This document shows positions 9,589-19,621 of a DNA stretch of 64,000 bases, one piece after another. Position numbers and translations under genes: made by a program. The DNA comes from Geosiphon pyriformis (taxonomy: Eukaryota > Glomeromycota > Glomeromycetes > Archaeosporales > Geosiphonaceae), in NCBI GenBank assembly GCA_016748015.1, contig JAAOMT010000328.1, forward strand, positions 62,001-126,000. Direction: 5' to 3'. The notes below the pieces were generated by a model. It did no database searches and was not told the DNA's origin. It worked only from the letters and a program-made list of their open reading frames with translations. Positions within the stretch are counted from its first letter, which is position 1, and every line of letters starts with the position of its first letter.

Positions 9589-9945
9589 TTAATTAGTTTT
9601 TAAATTTTTTTTAGTTTTGTTGGCGCATTCTCTAGTGTTTTCTGTGAATATTGAAAAATTTTCATTGGCATATTGCTCAATTTCTCGATGAATTTTGACA
9701 ATAGTTGCAGCTATTATTGCTACTTTTTTTGTAGTGTATTGTAATAATTCTCTATACAATCCAAGTTTTGCATCATGTGGTTTTTCTTCCTTTCCTATAT
9801 GATAATTTATTCTGGCATTGATATAATAAGTAAGAGCAAATTCTGTTGGACAACACCCTTCTGGTAATTCAAGATCACTTTGATTTTGTGTGTAAATAGC
9901 ACAGCAGAATTCAAGGACAGTAAGATTAGAGGTTTTTGTCATCAC
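9589..9945 (-). pseudogene. Leader domain upstream of gag, E2
   Basis: A 118-codon open frame begins just downstream of the primer binding site. It contains YYINARINYHIGKEE and a helical LGLYRELLQYTTKK segment. E3 has the counterpart at 21251-21484 (NYINAKINCLLGH, IYQSLLRYL). The shared N-terminal domain therefore belongs to the Gag protein of this gypsy lineage. The frame probably continued into gag through 9265-9588, which now holds stops. No named domain is recognised. Confidence 0.6.
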
Positions 9946-10010
9946 TTTTGTCTCTTTTTTTTTAGCAATGAATTATTGCTAATTATTATTTCTTTTTTGA
10001 TTTTCTTTTC

Positions 10011-10027
10011 TCATAGGGTTCACTAAA
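10011..10027 (-). promoter_or_regulatory. Primer binding site region, E2
   Basis: On the minus strand TTTAGTGAACCCTATGAG follows the LTR end. The corresponding E3 site is TTTGGTGCTTCCTGTGAG. E2 reads TAGTG where TGGTG is expected, a G-to-A change. I cannot name the primer tRNA. Confidence 0.5.
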
Positions 10028-10668
10028 TGTTATGGGATGGTTTTTTTAGTATATTTAATTGCCAATATCCCATTTTAATTGCAATTAGTCTCTCATGAGT
10101 TTCTCAATTCTATTTGTGTAATAATATCATTGTTATACTAAAGGCTTTCTCTTTAATGTTATGATGTAAGTTATTTCTCAATTCTTGATTGTTGTATGTG
10201 TTTATGTACTTTTTTTCAGAGGCTGAACTGAAATCTACCTGCTGTCTGGGGTCTTCTTTGAGGTTATCTTTGCAATTGCCTGATGTGTTTCTCTAATCTA
10301 GAAACATGGAATGTTAATGGTCTTTAGCGCTTTTCCTAATTCTCACAATAAAGCTTTTATCAATTAGTAACAACATGAATAATTTTGATCAGGGATTATT
10401 CTTCCAAGGGATTCAGCTGATGAATAATAGTTTCATTTAATAAATAATACAAGTAAGTTTTTTAACACATTGGATTCAGTTTTCAATATTCTTTTTCATT
10501 TCTTTTTGATTAAAGATTTTTGTGGATATTTATTTTTAAAAGTAAAGACTAGAAAATAATTAAAGTGGAACTGTTGGATGAATTGTTTTGTTGGATGATA
10601 TTAGATCTATTGCTTGATAAGTTATGATTTTTATTACTTGATTGACTTTTCTCAAGATTAAAGCTACT

Positions 10669-10678
10669 GTATATATAC
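10669..10678 (-). promoter_or_regulatory. Candidate TATA box, E2 LTR
   Basis: The palindromic GTATATATAC lies about 58 bp downstream (minus sense) of the U3 array, the same relative place as TATAAAAG in the E1 LTR. Confidence 0.45.
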
Positions 10679-10734
10679 ATGTTTGTAGTTTTATAAGAAA
10701 ACACATTATAATACTTTCTTTTTGATATTTCAAT

Positions 10735-10828
10735 CTGGTGTTTGCTGCTATTACCAGTTGGTGTTGGCTGCTATTGTAAACTGGTGCTTGCCACTATCAC
10801 GAGATAGTGTTTTGCTACTATGTTAATT
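10735..10828 (-). repeat. U3 array, four units of about 23-24 bp, E2 LTR
   Basis: Four consecutive units start at about 10735, 10758, 10781 and 10805 (plus-strand reading: CTGGTGTTTGCTGCTATT, TTGGTGTTGGCTGCTATT, CTGGTGCTTGCCACTATC, TAGTGTTTTGCTACTATG). They lie 92-185 bp inside the U3 end of the minus-strand LTR. Confidence 0.75.
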
Positions 10829-10920
10829 ATTACTTTTTTAAGATTATTACTGTGTTATATTATGATTGAATAGTTTATATTATTTTTATGATTCTTTTGC
10901 TAAATTCTTAAACCATAACA

Positions 10921-12063
10921 ATATTTATTAAATAAATAATTTTGTAAAAAACATAAAATTTTTTAATTTTTAATATTTATTTATTTAAAAAAATAAAAAA
11001 ATTTAATATTATATAATTTTAATAATTGTTTTATTATTTTATTTAAATTGTTTAAATATTAAAATTATTAAATACTTACTTTTAAATTAATGTTATTAAA
11101 AGTTTTAATTATTTTTTAAGATATTGTTTATATTATTTTGCTATTAATTTTATTGTTAATAAAAACTAATTAATTTTTAATAAACTAATTTATTTTCAAA
11201 GTATTTTATTATATTTTGAATTATTGTTGCTGTTACTCATAAAAAAAAAATACAAAAAAGAAATAGTAAAAACAAATTATAAAAATAAACCAATATAAAA
11301 ATAGTACTTAACATATAAGTATATTTTCAAAAATATATACATTCACAAAAAATAAGCACATTGTCAAAAAATTATAACACATTTTTAGAAAATTATAACA
11401 TATTGTTTAGGAATAAGCACAATTTTAAAAAGTAGCATAAAAAAAAATGTATAAAATCTTATATAATAAAAATTATATATATAACAATAGTATTAGAAGT
11501 TAGAAAAAACAGACAAATTCTTAGTTAACAATAAATATTCATAATATATCCTTTCTTTTAAAAGATAGTTTTTTATATCTTAAAGTAAAATCATCCAAAT
11601 ATTAAACAAAATTATTGTTTTATTATTTAATTTATGTTATTTTTTTTATTGAATTAAAATTGTTATTTCCCAACTTTATTGGCAACTTATATTAATAATA
11701 TCTGTTATTTAATCATATTAAACTAATAGTATTTAATTATGACTATTAATAAAATATTAACTTTTTATTTTTTTATTTTTTTGTTGTTTATTAATTAATT
11801 AAAAAATTAAACACTAAAATATTAACATCAAAGATAATTTGATAAAAAATCTGTAAAACAAGAGTAAAAACTTAAAAATAGTTTATCAGAAAGACATAAC
11901 TGTCAGATTAAATCAGTTTTTACACTAAAAAAAGAAATTCAAAAAACAACTACTAAGTAAATCTCTATTTATTATACAAAAAACTCAATCAAAACTTTTA
12001 AATCTGAAAATCTTCAAAAATTACCAACAATATAATTAGCTATTGAACACCAAGTTATGAGTT
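10921..12063. other. AT-rich decayed spacer
   Basis: There is no coding frame of note and almost no CpG. Short degenerate repeats (AAAATTATAACACATTTT-like) recur at about 11330-11420. It is probably the remains of old transposons too decayed to assign. Confidence 0.5.
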
Positions 12064-12715
12064 TGTTATTTATTTTAACATCTTAAATAATTATCTGTAA
12101 TACTACTATTAAGTTTATAATATAATAACCAATTTTATGTTATAATTATTTTACAGTAAAATTAATTTTTTTACAAAAATTTTTATTTGTAAATTCTTAA
12201 TAATATGTAGTTACTTTGTTGTAAAAGTCAATTTTTTTATAAAAAGTTTTAACTATAAATTATTTAATTTATAAAAAAAAAAGAAAAAAAACTAAAATAA
12301 AAAGTAATTTAAAATAAATTAACTAATTAATTTGAGAATATTAATTAAAATTGGAAATTTTAAACAGTAATAATTAGAAAAAAATTTGATGGTTTTTAAA
12401 ATATAAATTTATTAAATTAATTTAGTAACTAATTAATTATTCTAAATTAAGATATATTTTTTTTTATATAATTTATTGTAATATTATTTTATAATTTTAT
12501 ACTTTTTTTTGCTAATTTTTTGGTAAATTACAAGTTATTTTTACAAATTATTAATTATTTTGGTAAACTGTTAAATATTTTATTGAATTTTTAAATATTT
12601 TGGCAGATTTTTAAATGTTATATAGTTTAGAATATTACATAATTTGATTATTACAATTAATTATATTTGTATATTATATAAATTAGATTATCAATTAAAT
12701 AGTAATATTAATAAT
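12064..12715 (-). repeat. Old E1-type LTR remnant, reverse orientation
   Basis: The reverse complement aligns along most of its length with the E1 LTR (6298-7263). Anchors are ATATGTAGTTACTTTG-TGT-AAAGTCAA (12206-12235), the polypurine stretch after it, the decayed CCGAAATT array, and TGTTATATAGTTTAGAATATTACATAATTTGATTA near 12616-12650. Differences are mostly C-to-T or G-to-A. The LTR 5' end (high coordinates) is cut off by the LINE tail. Confidence 0.7.
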
Positions 12716-12734
12716 TTTTATTATTATTAAGATT

Positions 12735-12991
12735 TAATAAGTGTAATTTAATTACTATCTAATATATAAAGTCAAGACTATAAACCTCAATTAGATGTAA
12801 TTTATGTACTTTCTACATATAACCAGCTATTTAAGCCAGTTCAGACTATACTATATTAATATAACAAAAAAAAATTTACTTAAAGCTAATATTCTTTGAA
12901 CTATATTAAACAATCAAACATTACAAAAAACCAATCCAACCAGTTATTCAGCTGTTTTCAAAAAATCAGTTTTAATATTATTAAGCTTATA
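12735..12991 (-). mobile_element. LINE 3' tail remnant (minus strand)
   Basis: The reverse complement contains the LINE family 3' UTR signature (CTGGCTTAAATAGCTGGTTA, then ATGTAGAAAGTACATAAATT). It aligns to the tails of LINEs A, B, C and G. It is decayed by transitions. The sequence from 12885 to 12991 is not clearly assignable. Confidence 0.65.
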
Positions 12992-13989
12992 TGTTATTAC
13001 AGGTAAACTTGGTGAATATGGAAAATAGTAACATTTGGTGCTCTCAATTATTGATAATACATTTTCTGTGTAATTTTGTTGGCTTAGTCTTGATTATCAA
13101 TCTCTAAAGATCTATTTCTGGATGTGAATTTACTTGTTGAGTTTTTTAGTTATAAGACACAGAATTTTGTCTTTTGTCAATTGCAATGTTTTCCGTAAAT
13201 GTGAGCTTTCTTCTTCAAGCTAACAAGCACAGTCATTAGGGTCTGGCATTGTCTTTTCACTCTTTTGGTAAACTATCAAGATAATGTTAATATCCAAAAC
13301 TTAGGGGAAGTCTTCTTTTTTTACCAGGCTATCACGAAGTCTATTCCCAGATAATCAATTTTTCTATGTTGCCACTTTACAAGAAAAAAATAAAAAAGAA
13401 AAGAAAATAAAAAAAAAATAAAAGAAAATAAAGAAAATAAAGAAAATAAAAATAAAAAATAAGTGTCTTGTCAATAGCCATAATCAAGAGCTATTGTGCC
13501 AGCAGATTAAGTAGTAGATAATAACATGAATTTGAAAAATTAAAGGAATATTTTATTGATATAATTCCATTTCAGTTGATAGCAACTATCTTTGAAAAGA
13601 AGAGTATTTAATAATTATGATTTGTGAGTTTAATTGACTCTGAAAGTTTAATTAACTTTTAAAAGTCTAATTTTCTCTCTGGATGTCTTTCTAACTTCTA
13701 CAGCTATTCATTTTATACATTTTTTTTGTTCTACAGGATTGCTTCTGATTGTTCTGTTATTGCTAACTATTGCTTTGCTATTTCTGTAATTGCTTCATTT
13801 TTTTACATTATTACTAGTTATCCTATATTATAACATGTTATTACATGTTATTCTGTGTTATCTTATATTATAATGTGTTATTCTAAGTTATAACATGTTA
13901 TCCAATGTTATTGCATGCTATTCTGTATTATGTCATGTTTTGGTCAGGTTTCTTCATAACTTTGAATTAGTTTTTCTATTCGGGTAATA
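12992..13989 (-). repeat. 3' LTR of E3
   Basis: This is a direct repeat of 21546-22550, beginning in minus sense TATTACCC (TGTTACCC in the other copy, a G-to-A change in the terminal TG) and ending ATAACA. The TATA box (TATAAAA, minus) is at about 13711-13717. A block of ACATGTTAT-like units at about 13810-13940 forms a U3 array. Confidence 0.9.
13810..13940 (-). repeat. U3 array of TAACATG/GTTAT-type units, E3 LTR
   Basis: On the plus strand many imperfect copies of TATTACATGTTATTCTGTGT and TTATAACATG follow each other at roughly 11-20 bp. The same block is in the other LTR at about 22355-22500. It ends about 95 bp from the TATA box. Confidence 0.65.
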
Positions 13990-14006
13990 TTATCCCTCTC
14001 TTTTAG
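13990..14006 (-). promoter_or_regulatory. Polypurine tract, E3
   Basis: In minus sense AAAAGAGAGGGATAA precedes the LTR start directly. This position and composition match a plus-strand primer site. Confidence 0.7.
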
Positions 14007-14009
14007 AAT

Positions 14010-14400
14010 TGAGCTCCTGCGAAATTTTCTAAATTTCTCTCTTGTCTCAATGTTGTTGCCATAATTTCTATTGCTATTATTAAATCTATTTTGGTACGTG
14101 AATGGTGTTTTTTTTTTTAAACTATAGGGGTCTGTCCAAGATATCTAATTTCAAATCCTGTATTCGTATTAGGTGTACATTCAGCCATAATGCTTTCATT
14201 ATTATTACTGAATTGAGTTAATTCTTACTCCATTGTAAGATCTAAAAGTGTGATATATTGTTCAGTGTTTGAAGTGAAGTTTGAATCATTGTTGTCATTG
14301 TTGGCAAAATTTGAATCATCATTGTCGTCATCAGTAGAGTTTGAATTAGGATTAAGTTCTAATTCTAATTCTCACTGATTGGCTCGTCTTCCTTAGAGTT
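14010..14400 (-). pseudogene. Asp/Asn/Ser-rich 3' reading frame, E3
   Basis: The minus-strand translation gives a repetitive acidic segment (STDDDNDDSNFANNDNND and variants). A more ordered piece follows (ECTPNTNTGFEIRYLGQTP) and then an Asn/Arg-rich end close to the LTR. One TAA and a homopolymer shift interrupt it. It takes the place of the E1 3' ORF but shows no similarity to it that I can see. Function is unknown. Confidence 0.4.
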
Positions 14401-14566
14401 CAAATATATGACGCATAGAAATGGATTGTGATTTGGGGCCATCAGGTAAGTTTGATGATTTGTTGATCAATTTTGGTACTGCTGATTCTCAAATTCCTTT
14501 TTTTTCTCTAAGTCTTTTTCATATTAACACTTTCCCAACACTGACTTTTGGCACGGAAGAAGACAG

Positions 14567-14905
14567 TTTTCGTACAGGTAAGTATGAATTTGGGTAGTTT
14601 TTTTTTCTGGAATTTTTCCAATGGGTCTTTAAATAATCAGAGTTTTGAATTTCTAGAGGTTTGACAGGTTTTATCTAAGGTAAGTTTCCTTGTACAATAG
14701 TGGGGTTGGACTTATTGGGTTTCGAATGTTCGGGTTTTGAATGATTAGATTGGCATTTTAACTTTTAATGAGTTTTACTGAAGATAAGTTTTTTTCTACA
14801 CTAGCGGAGTTGGAATTTATTAAGTTTTAAATGTTCGGGTTTTGAACTATCGAGTCTTGAAGAATTGGAGTTTTAATGAGTTTTATCGAAGGTAAGTTGT
14901 GAATA
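14567..14905 (-). repeat. Tandem repeat of about 105 bp, 3 to 4 units, between integrase and 3' end of E3
   Basis: Two clear units (14667-14771 and 14772-14879), the start of a third (14880-14905) and a more diverged unit on the left (about 14567-14666) share GTTTTAT-GAAGGTAAGT, TTGGAATTTATT and ATGTTCGGGTTTTGAA in plus sense. The block interrupts the integrase C-terminus after AYQIF. The region 14401-14566 is unassigned AT-rich sequence. Confidence 0.75.
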
Positions 14906-15700
14906 TTTGGTATGCAAAGAGTACTGAAGATATGAATAAGTCCCATTCTTGTTTGTTCTCTTGACTTATTTTTGCTAATGTTTTACAAAGTGTTTGGTTA
15001 AACTATTCTACCAGTCCGTTCATTTGTGGGTGATATGGTGACAATAGAGGACATTTTATACCAAACTGTTGGCTTAATTCTGTTAGCATATTATTGATGA
15101 AATGTGTTCTTTGGTCAAACAGCAATTCTTTCGGGCATCTATGTCTGCAAATTAGATCTTGGTGTACGAATTTGGCTATTGTTTTGGTGTCAGTTACTTG
15201 GATTGTTCTAGCTTTTGGCCATTTTGTAAAATAGTCTACAGCTACAGTAATGTACTGATTTCCTTTGGATGTAATTGAAAGAGAACCAACTAAATTGATC
15301 CTAATTCTATCAAATAGATTTCCAACTGGAATGGGTTGAAGTGGTTCTGTTGATTTTGTTTCTCTTCTTTGCTGGTATGCATCACAATTAAGCACGTATT
15401 CAAAAATATCTTTGTACATCATTGGCCAATAGTATAAATTTAGTGTTCTTTCAAAGGTAGCATCTTTGTTAAAATGTCTTGACGTTGGATCTAAGTGCAT
15501 GCTATATAGTATAGTTTTTTTTTCACTGTTCTTAATTAGTCGTTATGGGATGGAGTGGTTTCAGTGTTCTTGTCAATATAGTTGGTTGTCTTGAATAAAA
15601 TAATTTCGGGCTTGTTTTCATATGGTACTTTGTTTCTGTTGAGATAATATCTCCTTGAAACATAGTGTCAATAAGTACTAATGTAGTCATTAATAAGTGA
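14906..15700 (-). pseudogene. Integrase, E3 (C-terminus replaced by tandem repeats)
   Basis: Zinc-finger remnants: SRHFNKDATFERTLN carries one His, and CDAYQQRR shows Cys-to-Tyr at the second Cys. DDE core: VDYFTKWPKA, LFDQRTHF and NGLVE are all present. The codon after the catalytic Glu is TGA where the family has Arg (CGA to TGA). The frame goes on to EWDLFISSVLFAYQIF and is then lost in the 105-bp repeats. It is non-functional in this copy. Confidence 0.88.
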
Positions 15701-15720
15701 ATATATCCATGAGTCTGAGT

Positions 15721-16140
15721 TTAGGTTTGTGGTATCCTCAACAAACTGTCAGCATTAGTGTTCTTGGATCCTTCCTTGTAATGGACTTTAAGTGGGAATT
15801 GTTGTAGATAAGTACTCCATCTTGCATATTTTCCTTTTAGTTGTAGATTGTTAAGTAACCAAATAAGTTCTTTGTAATCGGTATATAGGTCAAATGGTTG
15901 ACTGAAGTAATGTTTCCAAGTTTGTATAGTCCAATAAATGGCAAGACATTCCAGATCTGTTGTGCTGTAATTTTTTTCTGCTGGGCTCATGCTACAACTG
16001 GTGTAGACAACTGGATGTTCTCTATTGTCCAGTTCTATCTGTAATAAAACTGCTCTTAGAGCATTTTTCGAGACGTCCATAGTGACAATGAACCGTTTAG
16101 TGAAATCTGGGTAAATCAGATTGGGGATATGATTAATCAC
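15721..16140 (-). pseudogene. RNase H domain, E3
   Basis: A 139-codon open frame with all four expected acidic residues: FIVTMDVSKNAL, TDLECLAIYW, LYTDYKEL and NTNADSLLR. YTSCSMSPAEKNYSTTDLE is the characteristic middle segment. It directly follows the RT piece and is broken from it by a stop at the junction (16140). Confidence 0.9.
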
Positions 16141-17110
16141 TACTTAAGATAGTCAAATGCCTTCTGTTGATCTTCCTTCCACAAGTATGATATATATTTG
16201 AACAACAAATAATGAAGTGGTTTTGTAATGTTCGAAAAATCTTTGACAAATTGACAATAATATCCTGCCAATTCTAGAAATTTTCGTAATTTTCTAAAGT
16301 TGATTGGGGCTGGAAAATCCTTGACTTTTTGGACCTTATCTGAATTGGATTTGACTCCATCTTTGCTGATTACATGTCCTAGAAATTTTAACTTGGTTTT
16401 TCCAAAGAAGCATTTATTGGGGTTGAGTTTCAATCCAGCATTACAAAGACATTTGAAGACTTGTTGCAGATGAAGCAAATGATCATTGAATGTTTCAGAG
16501 AAGACATTGGTGTCGTCTAGATATACTATAACTGATTTCCACATAATTTCTTTGTATATGATATCCATGAGGCACTAGAACATGGCAAGAGCATTACAGA
16601 GTCCAAAAGACATTACATTAAACTTGAAGTTTCTGTCTCAAATGGTGAACACTGTTTTTTCTTTGTCTTTGGGGTCTATTTTAACTTGCCAATAATCACT
16701 TGTTAGATCTAATAACGAGAACCATTTCTTTTTTCCTAGATTGTCCAGAATTTTTTAGATGAAAGGAGTGGGATAACTATCTTCTTGTGTGACACTATTT
16801 AGTTTTCAGTAATCTACGCAGAATTGTACTTTTCTATTCTTCTTTGTGACTAATACCACTGGAGAGAACCAAGGGCTTAATGATTCTTTAATCAGTCTAT
16901 TGTCAAGTATTTGTTGTACTTCCTGTTTAATCAGATTATTGCCAGATAGGAGTATGTGGTAAGCTTATTGCTTAATCAGTTAAGTGTCTTCCGTATCAAT
17001 CTAATGCTTTACAATGTTAGTGCATCCAAACTCATTTTTGCTGGCAAAGACATTGGCATACTGATTCAGAAGGACTTTGAGTTGTATTTATTGCAGGGTA
17101 CTTAAGTTTC
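16140..17110 (-). pseudogene. Reverse transcriptase, E3
   Basis: The C-terminal half is open (16140-16568) and contains the catalytic YLDDTNVF, the FFGKTKLKFLGHVISKDG block and LAGYYCQFVKDFS. The N-terminal half carries many stops but still shows SPWFSPVVLVTKK, FCVDY, LLDLTSDYWQVKIDPKDKE and FGLCNALAMF. Several stops fall on codons conserved as Gln, Arg or Trp in E1. Confidence 0.9.
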
Positions 17111-17960
17111 CTAAATTCAATTTATTGATCTCTTCTGGTATAAACAAGTAACTTTCTTTTGGCAAATTCCATACTTGTGAGATAATGTTATAGAATAAAA
17201 ATAACTGTGCAAAATCTGAAATGGACTGTGGTTTTTCAGGATTCTAAATATCTGCGGATATGAAACCGATGAGAGTCCCTTTAGGGATTTTAATGACATT
17301 TTTTGTCAGGTTGTGGATGAGAATTTTGAAGTGTTTATGGGCTTTAGCCAGTAGGTATAGATTAGCAACATCAGCTAAGGAACAGATTTCAGAACTGGCT
17401 TCGAATAACAGAGCTTAATCTTGGATTTTTTGATTTATCTTGAGAATGTATTGTCGGTATGAGAGAATGGAGATGATGGTGTCAGTGTAGATAAATTCTA
17501 CCTGGTCACTGTCTTCTTCCATGAAATTAACTGATATGTTTCCTCTTCCACTTAATCCAAACCTGTTAATTTCTCAGGCAGTAAGGCTTAATTTTTCTCG
17601 GGTTATTACCAGAGTCAATTGGGGTATTTTGATTAGAAGTAAGAAGATAGTTTGGGCAATCTTTTCTTGTAATTCTATTTTGTAGGATCTGTCTGAATTG
17701 TTCTGTAGCATCATGATGATGTTCCCTGTGTAACCAGCATCAATGATTCCTCCTTTTACGTCGATTTTTTTCTTGGCTAGATTAGATTGAAAGGCAATTT
17801 GTACTATTGACTAACAGAAATTTCTAACACTATCTTAAGATTTATTTTTACAAGGGAATATGGGGCTATAATAATGGGTGATTGTTTAGGGTATCATAGG
17901 TCAAAACTAGCATTAATGTCATGCATTCTTTTGGGACAGATTTCTTTTTCATTGTCACTG
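17111..17960 (-). pseudogene. dUTPase domain and pre-RT linker, E3
   Basis: This segment aligns collinearly with the E1 dUTPase: DINASFDL for DAGYDL (motif 1), VKINLKIVLEI, then KGGIIDAGYTGNI (motif 3), EKIAQTIFLLLIK (motif 4), and a degraded Gly/Ser motif 5 (GLSGRGNISVNF). The linker ends with KIPKGTLIGFISADI before RT. Several stops and at least one frameshift are present, and motif 2 is badly damaged. As in E1, the second Asp of motif 3 is Gly, so that is a lineage feature. Confidence 0.82.
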
Positions 17961-18099
17961 TATCATTTTAATTTTAATTTTTTGGATAGGTCAGGATATG
18001 CAAAGTACTACTCTGTTTCAGTAGCCTCATTAGGCTCTTGAAATGGCATGTCCTCAACTATTAACTCGGCTTCTTCTTTGGGTTCTGGTAGCTCGTTAA

Positions 18100-18810
18100 T
18101 AAGGTGTAATGTTCTTGGCAGTGAATTGAACATGAGGTCACATTTGTCGCAATACTGGAAATGGCAAGAGATTAGGCAATGATCACATAATTTCGTGTTT
18201 AAGTTAGCTAGTCTCTGTTTCTGTTCTTCTCAGGTCTGAACTAATTCTTGGTAATGGTCTTGAAATACATCCAGATCAGTGAGAAAATCTTCAGTGATGT
18301 AATTGGGTCCTTCATATTTAGGTACAAATGGGTTTTCTTTGATTTCTCATATTTCACTGAGTGTGGCACCTAAAGATTTGGCACTTGCTATTCTTTATAT
18401 TTTGTGTTTGTTATGTGGATAGCTGTCCAATCTACTGAGAGCTCGTCTCCAGACAGCTTTGATCAGGGTTCCTTTTCATACCCAATTATTGATCAAGATG
18501 GTATATTGACACACTTCATCACATGTCCCTCTTCTACCAGGTACATTATTCCAGAATTCTTCATCTAACAGGATCTCACTACAGACAAGACATAGTGTAC
18601 TGTCCCATTTGCCTTGTTGTTTCAGTTTTCTGAATCTTTCTATTATACATGGTCTGCAATAGTATTTTGTGGTGGTTGGCCATTCTTTGTTGTCTTTAAT
18701 ACATGTGCTCATAGTGGATAGCTTCTTTCCATAATCGACACATATTAGTCTTGGAGGTTGGTAAAATAGATGTCTTTGGTCCAAAGTTATGTATCCTATT
18801 AATGACAATT
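18100..18810 (-). pseudogene. Cysteine-rich putative zinc-binding module, E3
   Basis: The first cluster is open (18476-18808): ICVDYGKK (one Cys now Tyr), STCIKD, YYCRPCIIERF, LCLVCSEI and TCDEVCQYTI. About 100 residues on, a second cluster reads LCDHCLISCHFQYCDKCDLMF. Spacing and flanking residues match E1 980-1690, so the module was present in their common ancestor. The long middle segment contains FLTDLDVFQDHYQELVQ. No known family is recognised. Confidence 0.72.
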
Positions 18811-18959
18811 AGAGCTCTTCTTCAGCTCTGCCTTTTCCTTTTTCTTCCCAGATTAGTGGTGGGGGTAGTTTAGTTTGATAGTCATTCACTTATGAAACCT
18901 GATAAGTCTCGATGGTTGGTGGCAGTGGTATGTCTTCGAATTCAATAAGGAGTTCTTCA

Positions 18960-19620
18960 GTACATTGGGTTTTAAAGTGTTCACACATAGCTAGAACTTG
19001 GGCATGCTGTCTGTTGAATGTAAGTTGAAGTTCTTGGGTGTTTTAGTCGAGAGTAGTGTTGGCTTTTGACAACCAATCGTTTCCTACTAAAGCTTGATAT
19101 TGAGTAGCTTCCATAATGAGTACTTTGGTAGGGATCTGGATTCCATTAATCTCGAAGAAGAAGTTGTCAATTTCTCCTATTGGGGTTTTTGTGTTTCCAT
19201 CCACCATAATGATTCAGACAGTAGCAGTATGGTCTATGAACTGCTTCGTGATTATGCTACTGGCTGATCTGTTATCCAGGATTAACTTAATGTTTATTCC
19301 TCTGACTCTGACATTGGTGTATAGGGCCATTATTGGTTTATTTTGATTGATGACTGCTTCACTAAAAAGACTATGGGTGTTCAAATTATCAATGTCAAAA
19401 AGAAATATGGTGGCTAGAGTGGTGTCCTCAGTAATAGTGACTGGTGGGATGTTGCTTTTTGTTTGCTTGGAAGATTGGGAGATTTATTCTACATCTCTTT
19501 CTTCCACAAATATAAATTTATCAAAACCCTGGTCTTCTGTGAGACCGAAATAGGAAGCTTAATTCAGATATCCAGTTGGTGCTGGTCGAGATTGGACAGA
19601 ACCATGAGGGATTGGTCGAG
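18960..19620 (-). pseudogene. Retropepsin-like protease, E3
   Basis: The minus-strand frame shows KLILDNRSASSIITKQFID, then GEIDNFFFEINGIQIPTKVL and MEATQYQALVGNDWLSKAN. The active-site triad is again D-N-R where E2 keeps D-S-G. A TAG replaces a conserved Trp (TLD-W-NTQEL). The stretch just upstream (to about 19620) holds the Gag tail, including ATIFLFDIDNLN. Confidence 0.82.
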
Positions 19621-19621
19621 A

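Larger units (their letters stand above)
7264..10920 (-). mobile_element. Ty3/gypsy element E2, 5' part (LTR, leader, gag, protease)
   Basis: Reading right to left: 5' LTR, primer binding site, leader ORF, gag with a zinc-knuckle remnant, protease. It then stops about 80 residues past the protease active site, at the E1 boundary. The rest of E2 should lie beyond the left window edge if E1 inserted into it. E2 proteins are clearly related to E3 (shared leader YINA-INY/C segment, gag core and protease), but the LTRs differ. Confidence 0.8.
10028..10920 (-). repeat. 5' LTR of E2 (about 893 bp)
   Basis: On the plus strand the interval starts TGTTAT and ends ATAACA, giving six-base inverted ends. 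It lies next to the primer binding site and leader ORF. It holds a 23-24-bp tandem array (10735-10828) and a TATATATA box, matching the promoter layout of the other two LTR families. No second copy of this LTR is present in the window, so the outer boundary rests on the inverted ends. Confidence 0.65.

Noticed and set aside
14567-14905. GTAAGT motifs in the 105-bp repeats as real splice donors
   Set aside because: They lie on the strand opposite to E3 transcription and have no flanking exon.
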